A stretch of 64,000 nucleotides of DNA from Elusimicrobia bacterium GWA2_62_23 (GCA_001799635.1 MGTV01000050.1:1-64000), one strand, 5' to 3'; shown: positions 56,401 through 58,843, counted from the stretch's first letter. Notes: generated by a model not told the origin, from the letters alone. A program made the numbers and translations.

Positions 56401-58843
56401 GTACGACCAGGAGAACCCGCTCAATACCCAGACCTATATCAACCTCTCGCAGACGCAGACCCTCAGCCCCCTGCCGCAGACCTACTTCGCGGTCTACGAC
56501 CTGGGCGAAATGGCCATCAAGGCCAACAAGCTGGGCATGATGATAAGGGACAAGTCCTGGATCGTGGTCAATACCCCGCACGACGTGGCCTCCACCCTTT
56601 ACGTGGGCGTCACCAAGGCCCTGCCCAAGGGCACTTATACGGACATCTACCCGTTCAGTTCCAGCCTGGTGCCCATCAAGGCCGTGAGCCTGAGGGTGGA
56701 GGGTGTGAACATAGCCCCCGGCTCGGCGGAGAAAGGTTCCAGGAACGTGCCGCTGATGACGTTCAACATGAGCACGCTTTCCGACTACGTGGTGCTGGGC
56801 CAGATGATCCTCCAGCAGACCGGCAGCATCAGCAGTTCGACCTTCAACTTCGGCGACGGCGACCTGTCTTCGGTCTCGCTCTGGAAGGACGACGGCGACG
56901 GCGCCTTCAGCCCGATAGGCGACGCCAGGCTGGGTACCGCGCTGCACTCCTCCACCATGCCCTTTGCGGACGGCATCACCGTCAGTATAACGGACGGCAA
57001 CCTGCCTTACCTCGTCATCTCCACCTGGACGATGACGGTGCACCTGTCCTGCGATATCAGTTCCACCACGGACCTCACCGGCGCCGACCCGATGGGCCAC
57101 CTGGCCGGCCTGACCCTGAGCGCCTTTACGGACCTGCGCGGCATGGGCGGTATGCCCATGGCCGCCGGCCAGTATTACGCCGACAAGTACCCGATGGAAT
57201 CCAACCAGGTGCTCATCTCCCCGGCCATCATCCCGCTGACGCCGGTCTATAAGGAGATCATGCTGGCCTCCAACGGCTATCCGGCCTACGCCCTTACCGA
57301 TTCCAGCGGCAACGTGGTGCTGGGCGCCGGCAATATTCCCATAGCCGACACCAGCCGGTGGATCTATAACTATCCCGGCATCTCCTGCGGCGCCAACGAA
57401 CCGCTGATAGACATCAACGGCGACGGCAGGCCGGACAACTTCGACTTCTACGGCTCCGGCAAGTGCAACCATGTCAGCCTCAATAATTCAGGCCTGCCTT
57501 CGTTCGACGTGGACAGCGACCACCTGCTGGACTTCGAGAGCAACCTGGACTATGTGCCGGACCGCATAGTCAACGACGGCACCGGTAAGCCGCTGTACTT
57601 CATAGGCGACAACGTGCAGAACGTTAAGATGCTGCTGGCCGTTTCCGAACTCGGCGCCGTGCCTTCCGGCTGGTCCGCCAAGACCACGGAACTCAACGCT
57701 AACTGGAACCCCGCCTCCGGAGCGGTGGTGCAGTATGAGCTCTCGCTGGGCGGCAGCTTCTCCGACCCGACCGGAATAAAGAACGCCTGGCAGCCTACGG
57801 GCGGCGGCACCACCCTTTCCGGCAGGCTGACCAACGTGGCGCTGTCGCCCGGCCACTTCACGCGCCTGACCAGCCGCATAGACGTCAACAGTTCCTCCTT
57901 CACGGTGGTTTCCGCCGAAGGTTTCGCCACTGAGGGCGTGGTCTATGTGGGCAATGAGATGATGGTGGTGACGCGGCTGGATAATATTACTTTCAAGATC
58001 AACCTGCGCGGCGTGCAGGGCTCGTTCCGCGGCCCGCATACGGCCTGGGGCGAAACGGTTTCCGACCGCGGCTACGTGCTCTCGGTGCGCGGCCAGATGG
58101 CTGACGGCACCTACGTGCCCAGCGAGAACGGCGTGCCGGTGATGATCTACCGCATAGACACCACTTACCCGACCACGCCCGGCTCGCCCGAGCCCCAGGT
58201 GGCCAAGGGCGTGGCCTCAGGCCAGGCCTATACCCTCAAGTGGACCGCCGCGGACGACCCCGAGTCCAACGTGATGTCCTATGAGATCCAGGAGCGCGAA
58301 GGCACCAACCCGGTCTGGAAGACCGTGGCGGCCATTCCCGGCCTGAAGACCGGCGGCGCCGTGAACAATATCTATACCATAGGCGACCCGGTGAACCCCG
58401 GAGAGCTGCCGCGGCCGCTCGGCAAGTACTACACCTACCGCATCCGCAGCTGGAACTTCGCCGGCATGCCCTCCGACTGGTCGCCGGTGTCCACCCCTGC
58501 CGGTACCGAGATAGGCACGGAACTCCTCAGCAAGGTGTCCAATTACCCGAATCCCGTGGACCTGCGCAAGGGCGGCGTGGAGGGGCGTACTGTCCTTAAC
58601 TATACCTTGAATGATAATGCCGAAGTGACCATTACCATCTACGACCTGCTGGGCTACGTGGTGAGGGAATTCACCTTCTCCAGCGGCGCGGACGGCGGCA
58701 AGATGGGCCCGAACTTTGTGATCTGGGACGGCCGCAACGGCCTGGGCGGGTTCGTGTCCAAGGGCGGCTACATAGTGCGCGTGAAGGCGGCCAGCCCCAA
58801 GGGCAGCAAAGTGATCATGCGCAAAGTGGGCGTGATCCACTAA
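23495..58843 (+). CDS. Giant multidomain surface protein (11,782 aa) with Ig-like arrays and FlgD/T9SS-like C-terminal domain
   Basis: A single uninterrupted 35.3-kb gene for an exported protein on the order of 1.2 MDa. Order: signal peptide (RATRLLRAAALPLLALAG ending LRAAD, about 1-36); two beta-sandwich-like modules (about 39-429); about 53 Ig-like domains (430-7280); about 16 domains of a second type (7280-9500); a block with Ca-loop motifs such as VWYDANNNGFLG (9500-11250); a linker with DINGDGRPD; an FN3-like domain (about 11550-11670); and a C-terminal domain starting NYPNPVDLRKGG and containing VITIYDLLGY-like and WDGRN motifs, typical of FlgD-Ig/T9SS sorting domains. ATG 23495 is used, with TTG 23480 as alternative; neither has an SD. 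A SprB/RemA-like adhesin or filament is the best guess. Codon use is uniform throughout. Confidence 0.93.
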   Translation: MAPKGQNIIIARATRLLRAAALPLLALAGVLLPVSELRAADYEWGVNYAMYELHGRHWGSTAARTTIAFRFTAQYDGVIDQISMAIGRSPTANQAMTMGIATALGATASAQTYLAYANVNQGGANSGWAYWQVQATSATPVEAGLDYYILMRPSAMTSNFTNRAGTIFGYSNASTVDGGGNLVYPSGVVDNNLQVYYSRSNIEPYTLISNAMPSFVLRYDSGAYYQGQPYAAFTASSNEGLLVSEGGIVTTTPNSLENILDQGNIYGTRGVGYYFTADANTRNVVSAKIFLQKVGTPADRLNLRVVKAASPYTVVVDTTVYAAAGDISTTWGWQPSAGKPFPGGSFTAGESYYVYFFSTGSANGNHYRLSLMDTKDYGNATVAGANNLTVNGTADYYVYAADVRNLGGFSRPYANTYGDIPIWLACDNDRPEVYVTQPVNNTSRKSMAAVEGTAVDNYFLRAGGVELTIRNITSGKVWTGSAWTDWGGSPIWVTAGPASDSKGAQISWTYAMTWAHNNRYEIYARAKDSVGNYTLGWSTTTFYYDEYQPAPAEVPDSTMTFPTEGMFVSGLETISGTALDNSPNGKISLVKWMLWRTGFYWDGSLWQAGAPPQDVDNLWLNSDDGNGSYLVDWHEYFINGQIPAPAQMTTGSTYYISARAQDSVVNSLNAADPNKEITRSTFTFYWDAVRPTSGITYPIDGGVAGTLPVFYGTYYDQHSGIGPTIGGAVKVYLFDKVNKLWYYNGDWRNTAPALAEMPDADIWTSSWTYTAPPLAGGNQYLLVVTAMDSAKNSSLVGNYQNTWTIGTSSNSFVCDNQNPSTYIGTPDTAFRNQLVSITGTAQDLPQASQIKQVEIEIVYPADTPAFAWTGSAWVASIGDFSTYTYVSGGYPSWSYTPPGINWTESREYRIRARARDNIGNLDPSFTLGVNERQFRYDVNFPTSAVSKLVENGVERATQTVNNLHDLTNIKGGVQDYPNPPDGSVGGVYVYIEKIDNIPSGTPYCWDGSGGIWRNDICPVRNSASIGAGWEYSVAGVPWSAGGGLWSNGGVFRIRTEARDTAAPGNAPPPAGNREQGGVYANLPYVDFTYDPRRPSSKLTNIPANGYANTLPVIQGTASDYDDSVNYVPRISSVKLHIRDMSSNKVFNKNTLDWDEDLLDDMFDADHQVDATFVGYSSGTWSYNITDAKWQHGNNYRIIPKTYDQANNYEIGLDTRTFTYDVYQPMPDEAPNSLIGFPADDAHFNTRATLAQVTGTAKDNPPIGKVSGLKIILKKIVGGTTSYFTGATWAAGDVPANASSWPNGTPVDGNYDSSAEPYTYNMPPIGDDDMWTPNIVYYLYTECRDWASNYEHVRATHTFVYEVQSPTITVTYPVTNGYVSAGGKVEGTAADLWPGRVSNVYVRIKRNSDSWYWDSSISNWTNTGAPEVWNDVNLYGALSPNGTWWQLNSANWESSYIYTVDVKGRDKAGNWVLSYSTATNVAADFTLPSSSVTYPNNGDDLTTDLTVVSGSASDLAPGQVDKVLVSYYKVTVPPGYWDRAAGNWNSATELFYEATTVDTVNKKWQATGASTPTWITTDLGVDYQIFAKALDKAGNQVVKPGSPFYDSALVQFRLRTPLPLSEVLTPDVTIPHWKPNPSQSIIGTAVFASTVQLRITDYGGDLTEGNADDLVYDGVTWQLASSDPNLYTGVQSFDGTNWQFTLPVSAWNGNRKYRVRSKAWLGIVPETPTGGREFVIDSTAPAVAINTPSQAYMRELGTLEGVASDLTPGALNNTYFRVKRQAAAEYWNWQASTFTALSGGYTDLAAYFDGGLYKYTTDYFTNSGAWEDNKSYTVQFFSADKAGNLGTASEQTFTLDRSSPVARVLVPFDANGSGIRSLVSVSGTAYDGHRNSGVQIAIRKFAPTQTWFDGAAFSQTAEPPQWIDVTDGVNGYLSPDATSWAYAPAGLDTAMAEDYRYLILVRAVDVALNTQQSYTVGQSSMVIKIDKSAPAALMAVPLDDSDGVSGRYQPGVIGKIANSTQLKGTAYDSPAVVHSTVATVSIRLGYLSGVTTYYWDGGAFVAISSETAWNNTSLSGSGPTWNWDYMTDIAWPAGDKEYLLEIKAMDDSRLSNDSGTGNWSAWPYSSRRFIVDATPPSVTITTPTVLALKAFTRGDGNVDALLAGHKWTEMRISTTGVDGNRYWDRTAGEWKTSAETWNITNKLGSTSWYCLADAGMLKDDVVYTLSARALDYANNYSTAYSTSVFTYDITPPVVAVGFPLNDVAYSQIKISTPLAGTSSQPGQNSAYTGVSTVAVQVTDLDGGPACFTGSGWGGCPQWLKTEGDPATWGYDRAGFSFVNDHRYQIEARATDFAGNDSAVSNRIFRYDVEKPTSAVTYPLPGLTTGFAYIAGTATDERYGARQWEAKLSSYTVKVAVKSLTTDVGWWDGSVFTAGNPVWYEAVNSTTVAPNQFRYDLPGAMIAKMNESASQDPARSYRIVTWSYDLALNREFGPQGSEPLEADIPAGTGRVVTFDSERPVTAITLPNVANHNTLVNITGTADDNVAIDSVRFTVFLPSQGRYYDPSLSPPWSDPGKTEDQAPWLQAQATLYTTSAAWTYAIQNSTWTSAFTYRVRARSLDVSGNYDNVYSTATFLFDNEAPVSTVTVPGAWQHLNALPIALAGTSYDPGASGVSQVRVYLSRAADGWYWNGGSWSVSPTVFLADPPLANWTMPISDNMFSGPDSQVYRVETNAFDAATNQETYAIKTSFVYDVTRPTAAIFYPYNNGYISATGKITGGSYDKPNGMVQDVNVRIKQLTGPNAGKYWSIIGSSWAVAAVSNNVVSYGSLSPSATWWQLNTAPWATGETYEMNAWAFDRAGNYQLVYATATTVKADFVNPISTITYPSHGTIIQAELNNISGNAEDYAPGVLDRVMLSYFKMDTARYWNFATHAWDSTEELFYDATIVGNNWTATGVSTPTWIAPLSGISYKVFAKAVDQAGNEVPKPGLTGPLSPYIEFTLKPPPPVSSITTPDPSVPHYKPAPAPTVIGTAVYATTVAVRVVDYGPDLTEGSGNDDLAWNGVAWLSTTAFTGFAGVDNYVNPNWQWTIPTDRWNVNRRYRVVSRARHEVNGTIESPGVGVEFIVDSTAPSAGVTMPDKSFMHSLTSLAGTLSDVAPGDVVSAYFRVKRQEASQYWNWQASTFTAAGAYTNLDGSIVWNDTLKTGTVGYTTSYFTAGLAFEKDRSYVVELYATDKAGNLGSATAFTFTIDISSPVARVTAPYDANKKGIRQINAVSGTALDNFTNSDVYLAMQQQGSPPLWFNGTDFLEPGASPVWISMKTNGTLSPNATSWAYAPANLDLRFVAGTNGMKYLLLTKALDVAGNMQDIFQTDISSVVINIDKLAPSSVFTFPLDDHDGFSGRYKSANVGKAATSTRLYGVASDSAYTQNNAGVIDGTIRLSYLSGATTFYWQPSAFTSAISSEAAWQPVSVSYVGPDWSWVYLNDITWAGDREYKIEVKAMDDARLADDSGAGNWEDPQTHGVNVNHIIVDDTPPTVTITTPTTTAVRSLPGFGGNANADVAGLDRVEVMISTGTGGSTRYWNGTGWQTTAWPAVNSTKLGPTSWYYTLSPAALKDDVVYTLVARAVDYAGNVSSVYSTYTVTYDIMGPLVSLGFPLNGATYSQILLSTPMAGTATNNQTAAYSGPSTVSVAVSDLVNGTCFDGVTFIGCTESVWLAAQGTVANWTYTDRDISFVSDHSYKFEARSADDAGNYSGIASVTTKFDLDIPTATVTSPMTEYVRTLPLILGTAQDERNGVRTYEAGLGTYTVKMAIRLVGGNWWNGADAFNNANPVWYETAVDTAAYGAGQPVVDWQYTVPANIQSVMAGLSGSAPYLRSYLLVPWAYDLAQNREFGPGGSDPANTDVPLAVGRVIKFDNLSPVSVTTAPANVTYQNSVLSLYGVATDTGVVSGLQVLIKARGTFNAMLKYPPYANTVDDWTDSGDKYLYWSTATYANGAWRLTLPSLDPVNNNKISVWTRAQDLAGNWEASPSQAQVDANLKADGSAAYYFTYDSLLPLTGITAPDRYALSVATGLITGTAFDAGTEPSQVNEVRLRIRRSGTVNNYWSFINNNWTTAAPTDTFGVSGTNNWTKVIDKASQEDGYEYYIYHYAKDNALNNNSGAYFSTFTFTVDLTTPTSKITFPANNSFIGSVPAITGTADDSVENIHGWAYPQSYEAGISTDTGVDLAIQRLTDNKWWDGTGFNGAARSWHLTLFTGASSGTWVYNLPGGAIADGTTYYAMTRARDLVYNIQTIYTTNYFTGDTTNPDSRVTSPTGSQSYISGVAGTAQDTLPGELRNTMMVKIALRKITAPQACYNNDLNAWENCPALAYPNDRIWFTTGTVNDPRGQPGTWTWDTSAISWANGHSYDIQSLAIDKAGNVRPYPGQNSPDLTFSFVSPAADTFINTPSNEWGNYKATDLLAIIGNGTNLRPVNSVQVRVKKLKEPVRWWEEATQSWLAIDTYTYVTATAGAWSMNVTGGVAFTVDNSTYIFTTTGFNSANEAEVPPTNRTVIVDNTTPLGAVLSPNKPYVNAMPVLSGTALDPGRLELPAAYQEGMNRVLVMVKDNTTGAYWNGLTFDVFMSSSNILAAGTLNWSSATAVTPAMKDGRSYSVYGKPEDKAGNRDDNELTAPAYTVIYDTTTPSSWITTPGAYAILRSLPSVTGTAADPSGVYSPNLKSDLDKVELQIYDETSVKWWHAGSSAFSVLSSSFNAVNGTANWDYTNAALAAALQSGRYYILQARAVDRATNNQNGFVANVSSLTFVWDITPPQTFLGQPVDGGSYRPSDLTGVNPIRGTATDAVLPYSTDHLSKVQMNLSYLSDNVTYYWNGVSAFSNAISSDAAWTDVAGTDTWRYPFDGANWVSDKDYTLWMRAFDTATPLGPNGGNEQNPWTIAHFVVDNTPPVSRISTPAAGSFIQGSLAEISGTSYGGRSGQVAFPNGLRLRISNVIAGDTWYWRGTTAFGWSSGTVIDLPVQYTASQSTITWTYPPATYDPPTILLNNQLYTLEIFGTDKAGNVETPSVITVRSDFDYPVITISTPMAASNAFYGPARPTGQLLGNSADSPAGILPPIKTQLSNISELGAVKPKWNGASWPVVTSTWLAVTNLSPWNYTPPAWPANKRFKAEFWAADYAGNQVPAGTYEREFVYDANKASSTIVQPSAAFHNLSQIGSFSGSASDWVNFASTEAMSGLAPDGLEIQIVDASGNTFNGVGFAGGSTWRKTVFSTVTQVTDGVFGINIVSAANWSYPRSPDTWPPAMVEGSTYTVRMRANDRSLNVEDYVERAFCYDNSAPTATITMPGNFAYVSMPVISGTLLEQFSYPDPAIGVQLVIQRVSDLNYWNGATWDTTWASASHWRNATTIGPNSWSLSDANLNTYFNSLKASNASLQFRLYLRARDAAGNQSSPGTLAPVNPDVTFTVDPVVPSSKVTYPSSGAYVNAPVTHIDGTATDTSLGVPSGLNTVKLRFSKLNSGGTRYYYNWPLNNWTTDSAEWIFTPVDGALTPWTRAVPATAYTGSGTDNGDGYRFEIQSEAKDTTQSVNGGPNTEVAYATSTFLMDLSTPTAVIQQPLHNSYFRSLSSLSGTSADPVAGGNLPSALLSMEYVLIDTDKKPNRYWNFATGAWSASYVSSVTAPAANWLNSALPVNSPPSAANSWAVTRSSATFLLKVKFTDNALNVSSFTVNYSTFTLDLILPDSAVTSPPVEDGFQMLVSSITGTAADFVADVSTVQIRIQQDTVQTDCVDTGSNGLYWNGTGWQASEKWFGVNSYTPATDEWTFDASNIVWKAQCFYVIKSSAVDNVNNGELTWGSRRFKFTPPPAATRITVPDNLRYYKASSQVSGTANADAKTLALEIRRMSDNYYWNFGTQVWQVALTSASGIVPAGGAWTYSANLPALVSGSSYTYRSIGKSYSDVDEFAPATNQVYFDTAKPDAFVQLPAAAQQYYNSLPRLGGTATDPPGTSPPAAGIYRVWAEVRDENGPSQGKYWDNATSTYTAVWNQAGNLGAYFIAASSWTYEVAYPTAAFANGAQYRVRAKSLDNTYSNSVLEGTESDFSAGNLFSFDITVPTAVVTAVYPGQSRSGVSVASGTISEALVTVNIGQQPGVQIQGVKLRIKDNKLVQYWTGSGWDGSPAVSTGVTVYQSSWSYIVMPNWADDGSYTMWAEATDKAGNVQVNFAGNGSSVTFTTDKSAPTLAVLSPAANTKISSVLSVSGTANDPNYETNSGIAGPNNVQVQVSYLFGGDTYYYDNAADYSSSTLNDTNSWWPASFWTPQGPSSGTWTYDPAGLTPSMVPDRVYRFRARAQDNAIPVPNPASLMTNVVANLNVVYDVTPPVSRITVPADLGKVRTLVNITGTALDNLAGISSIGQIAVSIAEKAPGSAHWNGLYPGTFTLTSETFQLLSAPSLAANYDGLNWTFTAPNLRDGYTYAIKVRAADDVSPANIETDISSVTFTYDTNPPEAAITYPVSRPDPRGNLNSLVTVSGTAYEQFGIKSASISVQEADTSFYYDTQTSSFTSAAQKWITAAIAGSVPNYTWTAPAPPLADNKDYNLYVTADDAAGNTLPPPGATVIRYDITKPLSRPTLPVNNGYIKYLASVSGTALDVNSNQSGVYGAQAKIQRNTDGLYWNGSIWGVTEVWLGAVTGSPWVNPWTKATQLPPSDNFSGLQDGVAYTVMTRAYDVAANTQTVILAGNSFTFDISSPTAFITLPLNGTRHNSLPQVSGTAADAFNVNFPQVRIYDVPLNKFWMDGTGTCGGTPLPGWVGPACGSFPEVWNVAIDSSSAAGDFTWHYNSATAGMWPDRDSELRVEAKVADQAGNFTFASSTFSYDATPPISTITYPSANGLLFSSMTAISGTSLDLTSAISDVRVRIWYLSGPSTYYWQPTTPHWSASDTGWWSIGGAPGPKATMNPWSYTNSDFSNPGTVNFAWKEGTHDGQNGKVFYVVTKAVDSTANEQIVLTTRSFQFDNVPPLSAPVQPGVDTAYRNLPALSGTSVDAVTTVASAKVSVLSQDEPGGAKYFDGSSGFVNVSETWLSVSNLYPSSWTYSSGMLVFADRRHYIVKSSATDSIGNVQSAVGQSRFLFDTTQPQSVVVSPVNASVYNDNKVVLGNSSDPGFTSGIDGTGSGVYPSLGWHAGKVEALVFRDTAPFLASNGPIIYGAWDDSGYFWNGSTWTAAAAGPSWQAGQFTDALGNWQYSGLVCPDPNPTGSPCWVRGDPYVSWVRVTDNANNTESIIDQGPKFYIAAPAQSFLLTIAADPVTAGSDVNITVEAKDGAGGTGNTAAAYQGTVNFYVDGVPGGPEVMDNDAVMDDYRGLPQQYTFLPGDFGQKTFQVRLRKAGGRVLRSEDNDNPAIFGTRNVTVNPTNPDRVQVIADYDPAGQLPMPGRMDSGVEGSTGTPRTKPAGSSIPFLVQVTDRYWNLVLSSAANVYIADTDANNDSISSDGYTAFVGSTTIFRTFVSADASGWGVSATGQGLYTNPRNPSTNVPVIAQAADRLLAVLPGEEQVQGKFAVQPYGKKDLPGDAVAGSTLSVVVYGVDPYYNRDITASFPVSAYVHTDKYDVTPAAQNLVAGATTFNFVPVVAATHTIKAESSSLPPATSVYFTPNPVNVWWNRPVKLHLIPAGMSLDPGKPPYSSNPSGGGKAGSPSTLQAGNTTQMSVYLTDDYYNVVRGTTPFLAVSSNAPVIQIDFLNDPNIQLRGMHPSPYQKSLVAGTTNFFVIPVTRNQSTGLSVQVTDTGLSYPGTVFSTDTAGGIMVNPAPAATLLLLVPNETAAEGVPGGKTGTAGPLTAGTTYTIQIRAVDSYGNLTTDGRMVKVMSNDVYAVHPPAQPMAGGVAIINGFVPSAATNNMVIDGLDDDTVTPKLSTSTDAGVVVDPGTASRLIVLLPTQYLVPGKVVYPYGVAGTISTQTAGVYFNAQVYAADNRYNRVYGINKSNIRGSTDDPNVGGGSGVLGFFDMTDGSATIVNVNLRSAGFRTVTATDLSGTNPNLGATPSGTFLLNPNNPTKLRAMVPSQTRVPGSTTNGRTGGVDAQQAGFPFTVTVDITDAFWNLTPGASQEIRLVCNDPFSVVTPSTQVIVGSATFTVTPKRAGETYVRAELVNAIPPWGPSLLVDTATVVNVAPGIPRRMLLLMPGESFDQGSDSGKVGNTGEQKAGTDFGVRVGVVDDFFNLVPGRPADVRVNAPSDPYAPAVSTAAVNPAVGYTDLMYVEMHKAATHYLTATDYGSSGLSDDPQSSTFTVRPADPVGLQLLVPGETAMPGSGNYPLGGKTSVISTQTAGEQFMVTVNLVDPYMNRFPDLSVGPTIYIITAEDLYDTPVSSSALNYGTLQVQMNLVTKKAASSIKVYGVLADDNYICSGNFGGVCLTDDAATKTSLKVFASTASRLEVILPGQGLAEGKCNISPPCRDPLISWPGRTGPPPAYTIGTGALFATVVLTDRFYNKATELITSAQDTNPIAVMPTVGVSVPGDFKTTPPGPQTLSNGSAVFSIDARTSFSTYTVVAATTAASAADYVTGVSTLAVNPGPPTHMLYILPSTTVVAGFPFSATLVVKDIYENICSTGNNVYLGTAAFAVQDQVNPNQDPSLSAPQVAFARSDLGVKDLPNWFTFRKAGVNTLGAYDTLNPIVNVTPLVDISVTPGPPNIYRVVPNVETEVTAGSLLLPGRQTLTAQLSDAFDNNISSAGVPAYVEISEVYGSTGTLQYEKLSAWYDMGVSTIVYTDPTGQIGISTQVAYRVSSKSGDWARVWIGTTSIVGPSAYATYVAAKQNVSGLLTTTGGVPSKLLYVSSQPEASAGIQEVAGSGALFTVERRDDFDNLTKQGQTDVYLGLPAAQVSVHTALGRYMGTFGTFGDYGFRTPLNDQFIPAASILPNQTQVSFRYHDRTASYSGLSPAQNTGEGGRPGYWQLEARSGSMQAAIHQLRVNPIDIVKVSFGNPQRSLVAGKIIDSFGVQQHFEAELRDMFDNPSLATAAVQVQLSTYTRQPSLAYDAFSFSLSTQVSGAFPPVFLTTVTYLTIPLDSYAATFYYLDTTASSVYGSTIPLRPVIQVEAPERPAWAASTQAVHVVPDYTKRINISQNAGQTLMAGSTSQVFMMSIEDIFGNPTPVASGQEDSIGAGVSFTLDSDSAGQVMFSAPDVSSWTVKPGYAKMALGESSTSFYLTDTLLSSPAHELTVKTVNPKGWEDAVSSYVVVAAQPHHVLFHNAPRRLIAGSTIQYADWVNQVTTPTVVSVVLKDRFDNTTTTSSVATVRFSAIRNTTYGGIDPNEAVLASNPAWKLLKTNPVDLSIFPGQSYANIYVWDTVVGTAVITADASISADGLVLPQIVQDLYVTPSTAAYFTLHHNYSLSNPLRVQTPGNVTLRARDKFGNVAAGDAVNGLYYQGKIKMATSSKGSADLRDWLNNTTDYVFVPSDQGERQLLLQDTFVETLKINVTDYHNTTVYGYTADGARGMPVQSSPDVILSGLVITPTDMAPEDPLPVAKVSIGINKYAIYQGDGVIPDIPAPVPMLRLTMQTSPAGAPPAYMNSVQVRSSGTLSWSDIVEVGMYADNPLYGQIGAFDGETTLGGAPIDILMSTGTYDSGLQAWGFNDLAAKVSTAALVSNTPRNFFFTVRMSTIAATPRSFALVIDNPSFVVLNSTFVGVAYNNFPIQTATAPVRNQPATVQLQGSDIAAWWQPTVGTTTLTLGKYAYVEQGQGRVGFLELKAWTENFIGTIKSFKIIKTGTGSGADLKSVRLFLDSAGGDPELGDGIFAPSIDKEVTDPLNPPAYDILDPDTFVLPLINPGLDGAVSVSTRTYYVVYEFGPDSIPNMSHGARIENSGLNLIDGVVGAFQPIVSSTIPLLATADIVYLTDVNKSQPNDFAKPSFVTQGDKDKAVVRLTMQINGSQGSAVWSGVKLDRWITAPENGDTPVWNKVTDVKKINIWNDFTGDGLLETTGTVKDMEVLLIGLKDRTFPYDALKAPLVSTDTNIRVYDIQKFFPSDSPFPMAPGRLIMNDGQADPSLKEVIYYSTVDVLGNAFAGLTRGAEGTVAVDWSTGTIVSGQAILPIIGEGGALDGQVIYNVAKDYFITYDIDPLANVSNFAYLGLAMRTTDYFKITSPKYMSSANIGVTPPGKSVSLIGKVREYADAVIVKASDTLTGPSLQQQALNQPVLVFTMETNVADAMWRWLMVYATGTVILDGTALNDISAVKVWYDANNNGFLGTGDVMIGSGTFGNTMYGPLTSRVDFAAEQRIFTQLEALNSNLSQRYFLTYDIRDSAMPNDALGNPRYLGAYLKQDSLPQNSPLVDDPPKNAISLPNAFSAANSNLTFVSVVREIISSPSTVTVLTEPLYSPDHSGSIPSVRLAQDVTSPGPMDAAWLVTSTAGIPASGYAVVDNEIVHYDNTALGALMVVTRGAFNSPVLNHSSGSVIGGELYQGDLNYPLMQMDLTTPGYGVRWQGIKLSRKQPSSLNGYDEDVSVIRVWKDNGNGTFDRDAATGLNTSDTIIGTGHFGRDGDPVGKATIAVRDPALVNQSYVVIRSTPTRIFVSVDIDKASNFSNVLLNPQNDVLGVEVPFETNFTFGPENSGHVAQFLSPTVSQINAILPTMNVITMTPEDISPVTVTQNDKNVGLLAMRLVVDKTSAKIEAMKLNRRGSSNDSDIDLIKVWKDSNDNCLLDSVDTSSDSTGNYPNLASYGNESYSSSTVNIVLKKPIVVTTNSACAFISYDMSQFAIIGSTAALSISSAGYFTIGIPNQIVFTTWPINTMPMVVKEIPSNVILGANDVANDLVLAGGVNQAQLDAPMIRFNLATEAGNARWRAMKVQRTGASNDPNAPFGKNTDVKFITIYQDSNQNDQLDINDVNISEAETISVVPFVSTDTLPFNLVLNSTEGFPAEGRIYIEEAELASYSGGGIDPATGKPYLTVFSRGEKLGDFFTPAVDHKARVRVRKVDLYDQENPLNTQTYINLSQTQTLSPLPQTYFAVYDLGEMAIKANKLGMMIRDKSWIVVNTPHDVASTLYVGVTKALPKGTYTDIYPFSSSLVPIKAVSLRVEGVNIAPGSAEKGSRNVPLMTFNMSTLSDYVVLGQMILQQTGSISSSTFNFGDGDLSSVSLWKDDGDGAFSPIGDARLGTALHSSTMPFADGITVSITDGNLPYLVISTWTMTVHLSCDISSTTDLTGADPMGHLAGLTLSAFTDLRGMGGMPMAAGQYYADKYPMESNQVLISPAIIPLTPVYKEIMLASNGYPAYALTDSSGNVVLGAGNIPIADTSRWIYNYPGISCGANEPLIDINGDGRPDNFDFYGSGKCNHVSLNNSGLPSFDVDSDHLLDFESNLDYVPDRIVNDGTGKPLYFIGDNVQNVKMLLAVSELGAVPSGWSAKTTELNANWNPASGAVVQYELSLGGSFSDPTGIKNAWQPTGGGTTLSGRLTNVALSPGHFTRLTSRIDVNSSSFTVVSAEGFATEGVVYVGNEMMVVTRLDNITFKINLRGVQGSFRGPHTAWGETVSDRGYVLSVRGQMADGTYVPSENGVPVMIYRIDTTYPTTPGSPEPQVAKGVASGQAYTLKWTAADDPESNVMSYEIQEREGTNPVWKTVAAIPGLKTGGAVNNIYTIGDPVNPGELPRPLGKYYTYRIRSWNFAGMPSDWSPVSTPAGTEIGTELLSKVSNYPNPVDLRKGGVEGRTVLNYTLNDNAEVTITIYDLLGYVVREFTFSSGADGGKMGPNFVIWDGRNGLGGFVSKGGYIVRVKAASPKGSKVIMRKVGVIH
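24781..45330 (+). repeat. Array of about 53 Ig-like domains within the giant protein
   Basis: Each unit of roughly 110-140 residues follows the pattern D-x-x-x-P-x-S-x-I-T-x-P, then I-S-G-T-A-x-D, then Y-W-N-G-x-x-W, then W-T-Y, then Y-x-V-x-x-R-A-x-D-x-A-G-N, ending F-x-Y-D. Conserved Trp/Tyr and the closing Asp point to beta-sandwich domains strung head to tail, like bacterial Big-type domains. I counted 53 by eye from the opening motif, so the number may be off by a few. Confidence 0.85.
27584..44503 (+). repeat. Four-copy, 11-domain (about 4.2-kb) super-repeat in the Ig array
   Basis: Domain types recur every 11 units. Approximate copies: 27584-31747, 31748-36001, 36002-40279 and 40280-44503. 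Landmarks: PHWKPN, PHYKPA, NYKATD and YYKASS domains begin near 28342, 32495, 36796 and 41049; domains with GYLSGVTTYYW, SYLSGATTFYW, SYLSDNVTYYW and SYLFGGDTYYY follow three units later; the preceding unit ends in SSMVIKID, SSVVINID, SSLTFVWD or SSVTFTTD. Copies 1 and 2 match clearly throughout; copies 3 and 4 are diverged and rest on these landmarks. Confidence 0.65.
45331..51990 (+). repeat. Second repeat family in the giant protein (about 16 domains)
   Basis: Units of about 115-190 residues share a start such as LLLLVPNETAAEG or LQLLVPGETAMPG, a Gly-rich GKTG segment, Q-x-A-G-x-x-F, then V-x-x-x-D-x-Y-x-N, for example VTVDITDAFWNLTPG. The later units from about 49190 are shorter and keep mainly A-G-x-x-x and the D-x-F-D-N motif. 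They resemble invasin/Big_1-like stalk domains; no specific family can be fixed by eye. Confidence 0.7.
51990..57230 (+). repeat. Third module series in the giant protein, with Ca-binding-type loops
   Basis: About seven long units each carry an Asp/Asn/Gly loop after a short strand: VRLFLDSAGGDPELGDG, INIWNDFTGDGLLE, VKVWYDANNNGFLGTGD, IRVWKDNGNGTFD, IKVWKDSNDNCLLD, ITIYQDSNQNDQLDIND and VSLWKDDGDGAFSPIGD. The DxDxDG-like spacing suggests calcium binding. Between them lie three segments with a TRG or SRG motif in which a strand, a short loop and an H-x-x-G end resemble phage tail-fibre-type modules; a fourth follows near 57870. Confidence 0.7.
58526..58840 (+). other. FlgD-Ig/T9SS-like C-terminal domain of the giant protein
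   Basis: The last 105 residues start at SNYPNPVDLRKGG and contain LNYTLNDNAEVTITIYDLLG, VVREF, FVIWDGRNGLGGFVSKGGY and IVRVKAAS, ending in a Lys-rich strand. This order (PNP, hydrophobic strand, YDLxG, WDG, sGxY) defines FlgD-type Ig domains and the related C-terminal sorting domains recognised by type IX secretion. The PorV-like gene follows directly. The secretion route is inferred. Confidence 0.75.
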